From NCBI GenBank assembly GCA_020342235.1, contig CP073213.1, positions 1,280,501-1,344,500 on the forward strand: DNA of 64,000 nucleotides, in the 5' to 3' direction. Below are positions 30,775 to 41,082 of this stretch, piece after piece. Source of the stretch: Saccharomycopsis phalli. Taxonomy: Eukaryota > Ascomycota > Saccharomycetes > Ascoideales > Saccharomycopsidaceae. The translations under genes were made by a program, and so were the position numbers. Below the pieces are notes generated by a model. That model had not been told where the DNA came from. It made no database searches and worked only from the letters and a program-made list of their open reading frames with translations. Position 1 is the first letter of the stretch. Every line of letters starts with the position of its first letter.

Positions 30775-31231
30775 AGTATCTCTAGAAGCACATTTACTGT
30801 TCCTCTATGCTATACTTATTATTGGGCTTAGGGTAATCACACCAGCAGCCTGGGTCAATCGGTTGCGCCAAATTGGCGGGTCAATGTATTACCATGGATT
30901 GCTCAAAGAAAGGTTCCATGATTTTCCTATTATTTAATAATACTGCTATTTAAGATGACGGAATGATGTTTCTTGCAAACTGCTTATTCACAGGCCTTGG
31001 GTTTCCTTGTGGGGCCTGACGGTGAGAAGCATAGAGCAGAAACACAACTTTCTTACAAATATAACATAAAGTCTTGGTAGCACAACTCCAGAATGAGTTG
31101 GACTATTTTCATTTGACATAACTCATAGCAATGTTCATATATAGCCTATACATTGCCCTCTTGCTATTATCACATCAACAAGCAGGCCAGCTTAATGGGT
31201 CAAAATGTCCAGTAATATCTTGTAGGGTACT
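30775..31231. other. Intergenic region between MED13 and an unknown gene
   Basis: 457 bases upstream of MED13. No ORF or RNA gene was recognised. It presumably holds the MED13 promoter and the 3' end of the next minus-strand gene. Confidence 0.4.
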
Positions 31232-32782
31232 TCAATCCTCTAATAAATGATTCAAACTATTGCTTATGATTGAAAACTCTTCCATTGGCATTATATACAC
31301 CAATGCATCTTCGATTAGGCTGTCATACCTGAATTTCGTTGGCTTGATAGTCTCTCGGATTATCAATTTGAGATTTGACCACTTAAATTCCTCAATGATT
31401 TTCAACTTTTTCTTCAAGTCTTGAGATTTCTCCTTTGTCCATTTGCCAAGCATTATACTGTGGCTGACCCATGCCCCTATCAAGTACGCCATTAACACGT
31501 TTACCTTGACTAACTTATCAAAATATTCACAATCAGTCTCAACTAGCTCCAGAAATTCTTCCACCGACAAGCAAGTTTCCTCATTAAGACATGAAAAGTC
31601 AGTCTTTTTCTTGTCCATTGTCCATACTTGTACTGGTTCAAGCTCAAGGAAGTTGATAAGAACTTCCTCGTCATCCAACATGTCGCATAAAGTCGCTATG
31701 TTTGTCTTCTTACTTTTCTTGTTGAATTTTTCAACAATTTTGTCTCCTGTCAGTGAATTTGAAAGCTTGGCCAATACTTGTAAGACGCACCCAACCATTA
31801 GATTCTCATCTTGGTTCCTGCAAGGCTCAAACAAGAACATGTTGATTTCGCTGATTGTGAACTCGGCTAAATAGCTCACTATAATGCTAGAGAGCTCTGG
31901 AATGTGTCCATTTTTGTCACTGTTAATAAGGTATTTGTTCATTAATAACACAAACTTTTTTTGCAATCGTATTAAATTTGAGTCGGTGTAACTATGGGGC
32001 GGGAGAGAATAGTCGGGGCTAAGAGTCAATTCATTTTCGTATATGGGATGGGGTTGTTCAAAGGCATCACTTGAAACTTTGTTGTAGAATATATTTCGCA
32101 ATGACTGTTGTAAAAAGTTTCTTGTTCCTAGCTGGTTTAGAAACCGCGCAAATGAGCTGTTTGCTAGTGGAATATCCTGGTTGACTAGCTTTGAAAGCTC
32201 CAAGTCAAATAAATTTAATAAAAAATCTAGTATTGGAAACCAATTCGACCAACATTGGTATTTTAACCTATCAGATTCAATTGTTGAGTCGGTGAAGGCA
32301 GCGCAGTGCACCGCCCAAATAAAAGGCCTCCAAACATTTGACATGATCTCCCCGGTAAGGTGTCTGTTGTTGAGTATTTTTCCCACCACCAGAGGATCAC
32401 TTTCCAAGTCATAGGCAGGAGTTCTCTTGTCTTTGCCGATAAACGATAGTAGATTTATCAATTGGTCAGTGATTTTGTCCAGGGCATCGGAATCTTCCAT
32501 CAATGACGTTTCATAAAACACATTCAAAAGATGAATTGCCCGTAGACTAATGGGTATAGGACTGACTGTGCTGTCACCATTGTAAATTTTTTTTATAATC
32601 TCCCTGTGGTTGTTGTGCTCAAACACCGTAGAAAGCGTGAGTAAGGTGTTTAATACCAAGTAATTGGGTTTTAACACAGTCCTGCGAAAATCATTAGTCG
32701 TTGAGTTTTCAAACGCACTTAGAAGTTGGTCATACAATCCTAATGAGACCAAAGATTCGCATAGCTTGTTGTTTGCCTCCAT
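31232..32782 (-). CDS. Helical protein of unknown function
   Basis: I do not recognise this gene. The 516-residue product is almost all helix-forming sequence with HEAT/ARM-like alternation of Leu-rich and polar stretches. A conserved-looking Trp-rich middle contains NVWRPFIWAVHCAAF and YQCWSNWFPILDFLLNLFDLE (residues about 145-200). There is no signal peptide, membrane segment or low-complexity domain. It is a single exon with ATG at 32782. A perfect MCB box (ACGCGT, 32816-32821) lies 34 bp before the start, which suggests G1/S expression and fits a replication, repair or chromosome role. That role is inference. Confidence 0.75.
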   Translation of the reverse strand: MEANNKLCESLVSLGLYDQLLSAFENSTTNDFRRTVLKPNYLVLNTLLTLSTVFEHNNHREIIKKIYNGDSTVSPIPISLRAIHLLNVFYETSLMEDSDALDKITDQLINLLSFIGKDKRTPAYDLESDPLVVGKILNNRHLTGEIMSNVWRPFIWAVHCAAFTDSTIESDRLKYQCWSNWFPILDFLLNLFDLELSKLVNQDIPLANSSFARFLNQLGTRNFLQQSLRNIFYNKVSSDAFEQPHPIYENELTLSPDYSLPPHSYTDSNLIRLQKKFVLLMNKYLINSDKNGHIPELSSIIVSYLAEFTISEINMFLFEPCRNQDENLMVGCVLQVLAKLSNSLTGDKIVEKFNKKSKKTNIATLCDMLDDEEVLINFLELEPVQVWTMDKKKTDFSCLNEETCLSVEEFLELVETDCEYFDKLVKVNVLMAYLIGAWVSHSIMLGKWTKEKSQDLKKKLKIIEEFKWSNLKLIIRETIKPTKFRYDSLIEDALVYIMPMEEFSIISNSLNHLLED

Positions 32783-32815
32783 GGAATGATTACACTCGGG
32801 GCATACTTTTCGGGG

Positions 32816-32821
32816 ACGCGT
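32816..32821. promoter_or_regulatory. MCB (MBF-type) element upstream of the unknown helical-protein gene
   Basis: A perfect palindromic ACGCGT in GC-rich flanks, 34 bp before the start at 32782. MBF binds this site to drive late-G1 transcription in yeasts. The closeness to the ATG is unusual but occurs with short leaders. Confidence 0.4.
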
Positions 32822-32925
32822 CGGGCGATTTCCCAGTATTTTTCACCACACCAATGTCTACAAGCCACATTAATACCTATATAAAAAATATCATACTTCA
32901 TTATAAATAATATTTAGGCATATTG

Positions 32926-33579
32926 TTAAACTACGGACTTGGCCTCGGCTAAGTACTTTTTAATTGGAACATCTCCACTGACGAGGGAGATGGTCTTACC
33001 AATGGTACTATCGTCTTCCAAGGAAGCAATGATAACATCTGCGACGTCTACTCGGTCAATTGACCCAGTAGTTCCGGCTGCCACTTTGCCTGTACCTTGG
33101 CCCTGGGTCAAGAGTCCTGGCTGTAAAATTGTCCACTTCAAATTTGTTCTTCTCAACTCTCTGTCGGCATACTTTTTACAAATGTAGTAAGATCTGAGTC
33201 CTCCGTCATACCAATGGTCACGTTCCTCTGCGTTAATCCCGCTAACCATGATAAATCGCTTAATCCCCTCCTTCTCAGCAGCCTCGTAAACTTTCACGGC
33301 TCCGTCCAAATCAACAGCAAGAGTTTTGTCCAATCCGACACCAGCAGCACCAGCAGTAAACACCACAGCATCGGCCCCTCTCAATCCCTTTGCAATTTTG
33401 TTGACTGGATCTTCAAGACTGACCACCTCCGACTCAATTTCCAACTGATTGAAATAGTTGACTCGTTCAGGATTTCTTATAATCGCCTTGGGAAAATAGT
33501 TATCCAATTTGCTTAATTTCTTGGCCAAAATCTGACCAATTTTCCCATTGGCACCAACAATTGCTACTCTGTAAGACAT
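32926..33579 (-). CDS. Atypical short-chain dehydrogenase/NAD(P)-binding protein (YMR090W-like)
   Basis: The 217-residue Rossmann protein belongs to the atypical SDR class that includes S. cerevisiae YMR090W and bacterial YwnB. The nucleotide-binding motif GANGKIG is at residues 9-15, followed by a basic residue block (IIRNPE) that would prefer NADPH. ADAVVFTAGAAG, FIMVSGINAE and the YYICKKYAD helix fit the family, as does LKWTILQPGLL. The substrate is unknown. Single exon, divergent from RAD54 across 245 bases. Confidence 0.9.
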   Translation of the reverse strand: MSYRVAIVGANGKIGQILAKKLSKLDNYFPKAIIRNPERVNYFNQLEIESEVVSLEDPVNKIAKGLRGADAVVFTAGAAGVGLDKTLAVDLDGAVKVYEAAEKEGIKRFIMVSGINAEERDHWYDGGLRSYYICKKYADRELRRTNLKWTILQPGLLTQGQGTGKVAAGTTGSIDRVDVADVIIASLEDDSTIGKTISLVSGDVPIKKYLAEAKSVV

Positions 33580-33631
33580 TGATTGCTTCTAGGGATCATC
33601 TAGGATTCTGATCCGCCTATATACATGTGAT

Positions 33632-33637
33632 CACGTG
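33632..33637. promoter_or_regulatory. CACGTG element in the SDR/RAD54 divergent promoter
   Basis: The site is TCACGTGATG, the full Cbf1-style RTCACRTG core. The same ten bases recur at 53038-53047 between BFR2 and DTD1. A tandem 10-mer (gcatggtcat twice, 33751-33770) lies closer to RAD54. Confidence 0.4.
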
Positions 33638-33824
33638 ATGAATATAATATCCAAACTATTGTATGTGCCGCCACCATATTGATGCTATTATATAGACATG
33701 TCTGTAGTAGTTGCTCTTCTTTATTCTCGATGTATTTCCATGCATTAGGTGCATGGTCATGCATGGTCATCGGTATATGTAATCAATGAAAATAAAAGCG
33801 AGCAGCGGTTCTCTCCAACACACC

Positions 33825-36278
33825 ATGGCGAGGTTAACAAAAAGGCCAAACAAAGGTAGCGGTGCTGGCCTTAATCCTTCGAAACGTCCCCGGAAGATAA
33901 GCCCCGCAGATGCTTTTGTGGTATTGTCAAAGCCGTTTAAGATTCCAATAAAGCGACGCGAAAACCACACGTCCCGACCCAATAGAAAGGCAAACAAAAT
34001 TGCAAATTACGCCGAAATGGACTTGTCGTCCAATAAGGAAAACGAAATCGCACTTTATATTGATGGTGAATTCAGATTGGAAAAGAAAAAATGCGCGCTA
34101 CTACCGAGCAGAGGCACTAACATAGACCATTCTGTTATTCTTGCAAAGAAGTTTAGCGTGCCGTTTGCTGATAAGAGCAAGTTACTAGGATTAGCTCCTC
34201 CTTTGCCACTAGGTACACGGAGAATGCCTATTTTAATCCCGAGGCCATTATTTGATCCTAGCGCTGACGCCGCTATTGTACTTTATGATCCGACTATTGA
34301 TAAATTCCCAGTACCAAAACCTGAAGAGGAAGAAGTAGTAGTACTCCCGGAACTCACTCCGCCAGATTCCCAGGAAGTCGTGATAAAGAAGAGGTATCCT
34401 CATAAAAGTTTGAACGAAATCTTAGGTATAGAGAAGAACCCAGAAGATAAGATCAAAAAAGCACCAGATGTGCCCGTGGTGGTGGACCCGAAATTGTGCA
34501 AGATTCTTCGTCCACATCAAATACAAGGAGTAAAGTTTCTATACAGGTGTACGGCAGGTTTGCTTGATCACCGAGCCAAGGGCTGTATTATGGCTGATGA
34601 AATGGGACTTGGTAAAACACTTCAATGTATTGCCTTGTTGTGGACTTTATTAAAGCAGGGCCCTCGTGGGAAAAGAACAATAGACAAGGCTATTGTTGTT
34701 TGTCCTTCATCCTTGGTCTCCAACTGGGCCAACGAATTAATCAAGTGGCTTGGTGAGGGAACCGTTGGATCGCTTCCTATAGATGGAAAGAGCACCAGGG
34801 GAACAACTATAGGTGACGCGATCACACAATGGTCTAACGCATCTGGACGTAATATTGTACGCCCAGTACTTATCATTTCTTACGAGACTTTGCGAAGAAA
34901 CGTTGAAAGATTAAAAGATACTGAAGTTGGGTTGATCCTCGCTGATGAAGGTCATCGATTGAAGAATGGAGATTCGTTAACTTTTACTGCGTTGGACTCG
35001 ATTAATTGTGAGCGGCGAGTCATACTTTCGGGTACCCCGATCCAGAACGACTTAATTGAATATTTTTCACTTCTTTCTTTTGCAAACCCGGGGTTGTTGG
35101 GCTCAAGGCAGGAATTTAAGAAAAATTTTGAAAACCCAATTTTAAAAGGGAGAGATGCCTATGCATCTGAAAAAGAACGAGAAGTTGGTGACAAAAAATT
35201 GGGAGAATTATCGGAATTGGTTTCCCGTTTCATTATTAGAAGAACAAACGATATATTGTCAAAGTACTTGCCCGTGAAATATGAGCATGTCATCTTTTGC
35301 AATCTAACTGAAATGCAGCGAAACATTTATGAGCACTTTGTGACTTCGCCAGAGATTAAAAGCATGATAAAGGGTAAGGAGTCTCAGCCCTTGGCTGCGA
35401 TTGGTATGTTGAAAAAGCTATGTAATCACCCAAACTTGTTAGATTTACCTAGAGAAATTGAGGGAAGTGGGAAATTTATCCCGGAGGATTACACTAACCC
35501 ATTGTTTTCAAATGGCAGGCTGAAGGAAATCCAGACGTGGTATTCCGGTAAGTTTGCCATGTTGGAACGGTTCTTGGCAAAGATTAACCAGGAAACAAAT
35601 GATAAGATTGTATTAATTTCCAATTATACTCAGACTTTGGATTTAATTGAACGAATGTGCCGCATGAGGCATTATGGATGCCTAAGATTAGACGGGACTT
35701 TGGGTATAAACAAGAGACAGAAGCTTGTCGATCAATTTAATGATCCTGATGGGAAAGAGTTTGTATTTTTGTTAAGTTCTAAAGCTGGGGGTTGTGGAAT
35801 CAATTTAATTGGCGCAAATCGATTAGTGTTGATAGACCCTGACTGGAATCCTGCTGCCGATCAGCAAGCCTTGGCAAGAATATGGAGAGATGGACAAAAG
35901 AAAGATTGTTATATTTATCGGTTGATTACCACGGGCACAATAGAAGAGAAGATATTACAACGGCAGTCGATGAAGCTCTCTTTGTCTTCCTGCGTAGTAG
36001 ATGAGATGGAAGATGTCAGCAGAATATTTTCAGCTGAACTGCTCAGACAATTATTTAAATTTGACTTGGATGTGCAGTGCGATACACATGATTCTTTCAA
36101 CTGCAAGCGATGCAAAGAAGGCAAGCAGCTTGTGAAAGCCCCGGCAATGTTATATGGGGATCAGACGACGTGGAATCATATTGATCATGACGGGTTGTTT
36201 CAATTACACGATGATTTACTCAGAAATGAGTATAACTTTGACGAAGTGTCTTATGCATTTCAGTATACGTCACATTAG
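33825..36278 (+). CDS. RAD54: DNA repair translocase Rad54
   Basis: Rad54 is a Swi2/Snf2-family dsDNA translocase that works with Rad51 in homologous recombination. The 818-residue product shows the family in full: N-terminal basic Rad51-interacting region, PKLCKILRPHQIQGVKFLYR entry, Walker A DEMGLGKT near residue 256-264, DEGH box near 374, and SGTPIQND. Helicase C motifs ISNYTQTLD, SSKAGGCGINL and the DPDWNPAADQQA block with the arginine finger follow. The C-terminal CKRC and WNHIDHD zinc-type segment is intact. An upstream ATG at 33786 adds 13 residues, but MARLTKRPNKG at 33825 matches the homologues. Confidence 0.97.
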   Translation: MARLTKRPNKGSGAGLNPSKRPRKISPADAFVVLSKPFKIPIKRRENHTSRPNRKANKIANYAEMDLSSNKENEIALYIDGEFRLEKKKCALLPSRGTNIDHSVILAKKFSVPFADKSKLLGLAPPLPLGTRRMPILIPRPLFDPSADAAIVLYDPTIDKFPVPKPEEEEVVVLPELTPPDSQEVVIKKRYPHKSLNEILGIEKNPEDKIKKAPDVPVVVDPKLCKILRPHQIQGVKFLYRCTAGLLDHRAKGCIMADEMGLGKTLQCIALLWTLLKQGPRGKRTIDKAIVVCPSSLVSNWANELIKWLGEGTVGSLPIDGKSTRGTTIGDAITQWSNASGRNIVRPVLIISYETLRRNVERLKDTEVGLILADEGHRLKNGDSLTFTALDSINCERRVILSGTPIQNDLIEYFSLLSFANPGLLGSRQEFKKNFENPILKGRDAYASEKEREVGDKKLGELSELVSRFIIRRTNDILSKYLPVKYEHVIFCNLTEMQRNIYEHFVTSPEIKSMIKGKESQPLAAIGMLKKLCNHPNLLDLPREIEGSGKFIPEDYTNPLFSNGRLKEIQTWYSGKFAMLERFLAKINQETNDKIVLISNYTQTLDLIERMCRMRHYGCLRLDGTLGINKRQKLVDQFNDPDGKEFVFLLSSKAGGCGINLIGANRLVLIDPDWNPAADQQALARIWRDGQKKDCYIYRLITTGTIEEKILQRQSMKLSLSSCVVDEMEDVSRIFSAELLRQLFKFDLDVQCDTHDSFNCKRCKEGKQLVKAPAMLYGDQTTWNHIDHDGLFQLHDDLLRNEYNFDEVSYAFQYTSH

Positions 36279-36396
36279 ACTTCACCCCATGTGCTGTATT
36301 TGTGCATTTGGTCTTTGTGGCTCTCTATAAATTTTTTGTACTATTATTGGCAATGATATTCAACGGGATATAGCTGATTTTACTAGAGATTTAGAC

Positions 36397-38216
36397 ATGT
36401 ACACGGCAAAAATAGATCTTCCGACAGGACTCGATATGATCAATGAGTCAGAAGGACATGAGAAACGAGGAATAGTTGTTAATTATTTGCGACCAGCTGG
36501 TACGTATATGGTTAAATAGGTCATGTATAATATATTAATTTTGCAGGCTCGGAGGTATGTATGTTTGAACCATTAATATCGGTGCTTGAAACATTCAAGT
36601 CGGAATCTTCTTGTGATTATAGAGCTTCAGGTTGTGGAAACTGTAGCCAAAGTTTAGACCCCAAAACTTGGGCAGTTTTGAAATGCCCAATGTGTGAATT
36701 TATATATTACTGCTCCCGAAGCTGTCAAAGCAAGGACTGGCTTAAATTCCATCAATACGAATGTCTTTACATTACCAAATATTGCACCAAAGAATTGAAC
36801 AGCTATCCTAGCACTATGGAACGAATGGTTCTTAGGTTATTAATTTATTGCTCTGTTAGTGAATTAAATTATATGAGAATCCAATATTTGACGTCGCATT
36901 TTCAATTAAGGCAATCTGACAAAAACCCGTTGACAAGTACAATGTGGGATGAGATGGCCCCAAGAATAAAACGACTAAATATTTTTAAAGCCAAAGAGTT
37001 GGTCAAGACTAGATCATATTTGGAAGAATGCGATTGTGGTTGGTTATTGGCTGTAATAATGGTGAATTCGGTCTCCAAAATGAATACATATTTGGAAGCT
37101 ACCGGAAGTGTCTTTGATTCGGTATTATCATTAATCAATCATTCTTGTGATCCGAATGTGACTTTGATTTTTGAAAAAAATATTGTCACTATAAGAGCAT
37201 TGCGTGATATACAGCAAGGAGAGGAGTTACTGATGACATATTGTTATACATCCAATCCGAGGTTCCTTAGGCAATATGATCTAAGTAGTCGGTTTTATTT
37301 TGAATGTAAATGTCACTTGTGCAAGAGAAAACTGGATATGTATCTCAGATTCCTATGTTGCAATTGCGGCTCAATTTTACATAACGCCAATGCAAGGGTT
37401 TGTACAAATTGCAAAATTACATTGAATACAGAATGTGCATTTCAGTACTACCAAGAGTTACTCACTTTGTACTGGGGCTCATTGGCAATTGCAGACAAAC
37501 ACTTGACTGATGATTTTCTTCAATTTATCGCCCACAATCAACTCGATAACAAAAGTCGTACAGGGAATGAAAACAGCCACATGGTTGCACAGTTGCTTTC
37601 TGATACGTTAACACGTAACAATATTGCAGAACTAGATATAGTTATGGGCAAGATATTGGAGTCTGGATTGTTTCCAATGTACATGTTTCCAATCCCGCAG
37701 GTTTTGGAATTGCTCCTAGAATACAATAAAGAGATTGGTAGAACAGAAAAGTATTGCAAGTACTCACTAGTGTACATTTTTTCATATGCAATTTCATTAA
37801 ATTCAAATACCTTCAAGCCAACCATAGGACACCATTTAAGAGAAATAGGATGCATACTATTTTCAACTTTGAGTGTGCTTACCCCTGAAGCCTTGACGAT
37901 ATGCTTGTATTTTACATTGAACGCGTACTATCATCTCAAGAAAGTGTATACTGAAACTGCCGAAATACTCCAAGACACAGTTTCACTAGTCAAAGATATT
38001 ATACGCACTATCGAATCCAAATACAATATAGCCGACTGGATAAAACACTATAATGATGCAAAAATAATGAGCTTGATAGAACAACTTCAGGACGTATTGA
38101 GTCTTGCACTTTTCAAAAAGCAAAAGCTCAGGTTCATAGACGGCCGACTCAGCAAAATATTTCTACCCACTGCTAAGCTTCCGCTCTCCGACTTTGATAT
38201 ATCATATATCGTTTAA
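36397..38216 (+). CDS. SMYD-type SET and MYND domain protein
   Basis: A spliced gene. Exon 1 (36397-36499) encodes the first SET segment, ending in YLRPAG. The intron is 36500-36546 (47 nt) with a non-standard GTACGT donor and TGCAG acceptor, and exon 2 is 36547-38216. The 590-residue product has a MYND zinc finger (residues about 64-108, CGNC ... CPMC ... YCSRSCQ ... HQYEC) inserted in a split SET domain. NHSCDPN is near residue 232, GEELLMTYCY follows, and the post-SET ECKCHLC comes next. SMYD proteins methylate lysines on histones or other proteins; the substrate is unknown. The long helical C-terminal domain is usual. Its last 15 bases overlap the LST8 coding end. Confidence 0.9.
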
Positions 38217-39116
38217 TGCACAACATGTAACTGCTTTCAGATGACCATTCACTCCGCCGTATTCACGCACCACTTCATTGGTGGCCAAGTCCCATAAACG
38301 TACATAGTTATCGGACGATGCAGTGACTATATAGGCAGAGTCAGCACTAAAAGCACAATCCCAGACCCATTTCTTGTGCTTCTCCAACACAGTCTCCAAT
38401 TCAAAGCTGTTTGTATTCCATATTTTCACAGTCTGGTCAGCTGAGCAAGTGGCTAGGTGCTTAGCATCTGATGATAGGAGTATTCTAGTAACGTAATTAT
38501 CATGAGCTTTAACCGACTTTACAGCCGTCATAGTGGACATGTCTGATTGCTCCAGCATCAGCCACATGTATACGTCACCATCCTTGGAAGCAGATACTAG
38601 TATCGATCCGTTGGCAGCAATAGAAAGCGAACTCAATGAAACTTCTTCCTTCTGATTAGGGGTTAGGCAGTGTGTCGATCTATTCAGGCCTAGGTCCCAT
38701 ATCTTGACGTTTCCCTCCTTGTCACAAGAGATTATTTCACCCTGGTTCGGGTGGATCACCACATCATTCACTGCACATTCATTTTCATAATTTCTCTGGC
38801 AATTGGGGGTACGGGTATCCCAAACCTTGATGTTACCTTCCTCAGAGCTTGTGACAAGCCAATTATCGTCCGCACCAAACATCATTGACGTGGTAACCTG
38901 TCCTTCTTCATAACTCATAATCGCATTCATTTTGGACCGACTCAAGTCAAAGAGCTTTGTAGGCGAACCAGCAGTTCCTAAAAGCCGCTTGTTGTTGGTG
39001 ATCTGCAAACGGTTGATTTGAAAATCAGTCGGAACTGTTCGGGAGCACACCCCTGAAAGAGCGTCCCAAAACTTTATAGTGCAATCATTACTGGCAGAAG
39101 CCAATATCACAGACAT
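38202..39116 (-). CDS. LST8: TOR complex WD40 subunit Lst8
   Basis: Lst8 is a seven-bladed WD40 propeller bound to the Tor kinase domain in TORC1 and TORC2. The 304-residue product matches homologues along its length: MSVILASASNDCTIKFWDALSGVC, then WLVTSSEEGNIKVWDTR, NDVVIHPNQGEIISCD, ILLSSDAKHLATCSADQTVK and FSADSAYIVTASSDNYVRLWDL. It ends CCALNDI as expected. Single exon. The stop (38202-38204) lies inside the converging SET gene, so both genes share 15 coding bases. The start is 100 bases from the divergent HAT1 gene. Confidence 0.97.
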   Translation of the reverse strand: MSVILASASNDCTIKFWDALSGVCSRTVPTDFQINRLQITNNKRLLGTAGSPTKLFDLSRSKMNAIMSYEEGQVTTSMMFGADDNWLVTSSEEGNIKVWDTRTPNCQRNYENECAVNDVVIHPNQGEIISCDKEGNVKIWDLGLNRSTHCLTPNQKEEVSLSSLSIAANGSILVSASKDGDVYMWLMLEQSDMSTMTAVKSVKAHDNYVTRILLSSDAKHLATCSADQTVKIWNTNSFELETVLEKHKKWVWDCAFSADSAYIVTASSDNYVRLWDLATNEVVREYGGVNGHLKAVTCCALNDI

Positions 39117-39203
39117 GATGATACCGTCCCAAATGTCGAACCTGGTACTTGGTATAATTCATATCCGGGTAGCATGCACGGTATATCCAAGGGAATTCTA
39201 GAG

Positions 39204-39209
39204 ACGCGT
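39204..39209. promoter_or_regulatory. MCB element just before HAT1
   Basis: A perfect ACGCGT ends 7 bases before the HAT1 ATG, within the 100-bp divergent spacer shared with LST8. It could give S-phase-linked expression of this histone-modifying gene. At this distance it may also be transcribed leader. Confidence 0.35.
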
Positions 39210-39216
39210 ATGCAAC

Positions 39217-40404
39217 ATGGCGGCTTCTACATACAATCCGGAGCTTTGGACGATTTCATCCAATAAGGCGATCACAGTATCAATTGGTGAAAATGAATTT
39301 CATCCCACGTTTTCAGACCTGATATTTGGTGCCTCAGAGCAGATCTTTGGCTACCAAAACTTGGACATTGGGCTTCTGTTTAATCCATTTTCAATGTTGC
39401 CTTTGTTAGAGTTTAAATATACAGATAAATTGGAAGATGGCAAGACAGAAGATGCCATTGCGAAGATGATTGAGGTGTTGCCGAAGGAATCCTTGATTGT
39501 GAATGATAATAGTAAGTGGCTCGAAGAAAACGAGCAGACCCAGTTTAAGATCCCCGGCAAGTTGATCAGCAAATACTCTGTTCAAGATAAAGAATACGGA
39601 GTCTATGAAGCAAAGCTTGATGATCCGTGTGTTTTGGAATTTCACCAACGCATTCAAATATTGGTTCTTTTCCTTATTGAAGCAGGGTCCTACATCGACG
39701 AAAAGGACAACAACTGGACATACTATCTTATCTTTGATGAGGAATCGTCAAAGTTTGTAGGTTTTGCTACTGCTTACTCGTACTGGAAATATCCTGGTCA
39801 TGTCGAATTTGATAAAGAAAAGGAGAAATCAGAACTCTTGTATAGGAAGAAGATCTCCCAGTTTGTGATACTACCAGAGTACCAGCTGCTCGGACACGGA
39901 AAGTGCTTGTACCAGGCTTTGGTGGAAAATTGGCTAAAGGACCCACAAGTCGTTGAGATTGTTGTTGAAGATCCATCTGAACAGTTTGATGACCTTCGGG
40001 ATCGGTGTGACTTGGAGCGTTTGTCGGCAGAAGGTTTCATTGATCTAAGAAACTTTACTGTTATTCCAATTCCAGAAGAGTCAATTGAGCAATGGCAGGT
40101 AGCCAAAAAGATGGAAAAAAGACAGTTTGAGAGATGCATTGAAATGGCATTATTACATTTACAAAAACAAGACAAAAGTAAAGCACTTGCCAAGAAGACG
40201 AGGCTCCAGATTAAACGACGCCTTTATCGCAAAAATTTTGAGGTGCTAGGCGACTTGGAAACCGCTGAGCGTCAGGACAAACTTCAAACCGCATACGAAC
40301 GACTTGTGGAAGACTACGAGAGAATAATTGAAAAGGTAAAGTTCTCGGACAAAAGGGTGGTGGAGCAGGGTCTGGCTAAGGCACTTAAGAAGCAGAAATT
40401 ATAA
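39217..40404 (+). CDS. HAT1: Type B histone acetyltransferase Hat1
   Basis: Hat1 acetylates newly made histone H4 on Lys5 and Lys12 in the Hat1-Hat2 complex before deposition. The 395-residue product has the Hat1 N-terminal domain (ISSNKAITVSI; TFSDLIFGASEQIFGYQNL), a GNAT core with WTYYLIFDEES, and the acetyl-CoA-binding QFVILPEYQLLGHGKCLYQAL near residues 216-236. The VEDPSEQFDDLRDRCDL block contains catalytic acidic residues. A CTG codon at 39886-39888 falls in the acetyl-CoA motif. The C-terminal helical region is complete. Single exon. Confidence 0.97.
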   Translation: MAASTYNPELWTISSNKAITVSIGENEFHPTFSDLIFGASEQIFGYQNLDIGLLFNPFSMLPLLEFKYTDKLEDGKTEDAIAKMIEVLPKESLIVNDNSKWLEENEQTQFKIPGKLISKYSVQDKEYGVYEAKLDDPCVLEFHQRIQILVLFLIEAGSYIDEKDNNWTYYLIFDEESSKFVGFATAYSYWKYPGHVEFDKEKEKSELLYRKKISQFVILPEYQLLGHGKCLYQALVENWLKDPQVVEIVVEDPSEQFDDLRDRCDLERLSAEGFIDLRNFTVIPIPEESIEQWQVAKKMEKRQFERCIEMALLHLQKQDKSKALAKKTRLQIKRRLYRKNFEVLGDLETAERQDKLQTAYERLVEDYERIIEKVKFSDKRVVEQGLAKALKKQKL

Positions 40405-40536
40405 TTTAGCGTGGTGTTTTAGTTTTATGAGGCAGGTACATTCTCGGCTGCAGTTTTCAAAAATAATCAAGTCGGGTAACATACATATTATACGAAAAGG
40501 TTTTCTCAAATTTCAAGTCTTTATCAAAACATTACA

Positions 40537-40789
40537 ATGAGTTACGTAAGTACTACAATCATTTCAAATAAAATGGTTATAACTAATATTATAGCAACAA
40601 GGCTACCCACCTCAACAAGGCTACCCACCTCAACAAGGATATGGATATCCACCTCAACAAGGCTATCCAAATCAACAGCCTCAAACTGTTTACGTTCAAC
40701 AGCCACCTCAAAAGGAATCTAGTAACGGATGCTTGAAGTGTTTGTTGTGCTGCTGTATCTTTGAATTGTGTTGTGACATCATTGACTAA
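40537..40789 (+). CDS. CYSTM-family cysteine-rich tail protein with QGYPPQ repeats
   Basis: A spliced small gene: exon 1 (40537-40545) encodes Met-Ser-Tyr. The intron is 40546-40594 (49 nt, GTAAGT donor, AACTAAT branch, ATAG acceptor), and exon 2 is 40595-40789. The 67-residue product has four QQGY-type repeats (first 30 residues), a VYVQQPPQ linker, and a Cys-rich hydrophobic end (CLKCLLCCCIFELCCDIID). This is the layout of fungal CYSTM proteins such as S. cerevisiae YDL012C and YBR016W, which attach to the plasma membrane by the Cys-rich tail, probably palmitoylated, and are linked to stress tolerance. The DNA repeat unit is about 18 bases and could expand or contract. Confidence 0.88.
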
Positions 40790-41082
40790 AATTGTTTTTT
40801 CCTTTGTTTTTTAAGTTACAAGGCTGTCATCTATAATATTCTTTTGAAATATACATTTTACGTTTCACATCGTGTATTGGTGAGGCGCTGCACCAAAGTT
40901 GCGTCACATTTCCTGTAAAAATTTAGTCACGCCTAATGTGGCTTGCATCGGAAAATCTATCAGTGACTCTTGGCGATTTTTGATAGTCAATTTCACTGAT
41001 ACACCCTTTTTTAAATATGTCTTTACACGGCTGCTAACACACACCCCTCCTGACCGTATACACCATGAAACGCAATTTTTCA

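Noticed and set aside
33751-33770. Tandem 10-mer upstream of RAD54 as a regulatory array
   Set aside because: Only two copies; no known factor site recognised, so it is mentioned only in passing.
40595-40710. QGYPPQ DNA repeat as a possible independent satellite
   Set aside because: It is the coding repeat of the CYSTM protein and in frame throughout.
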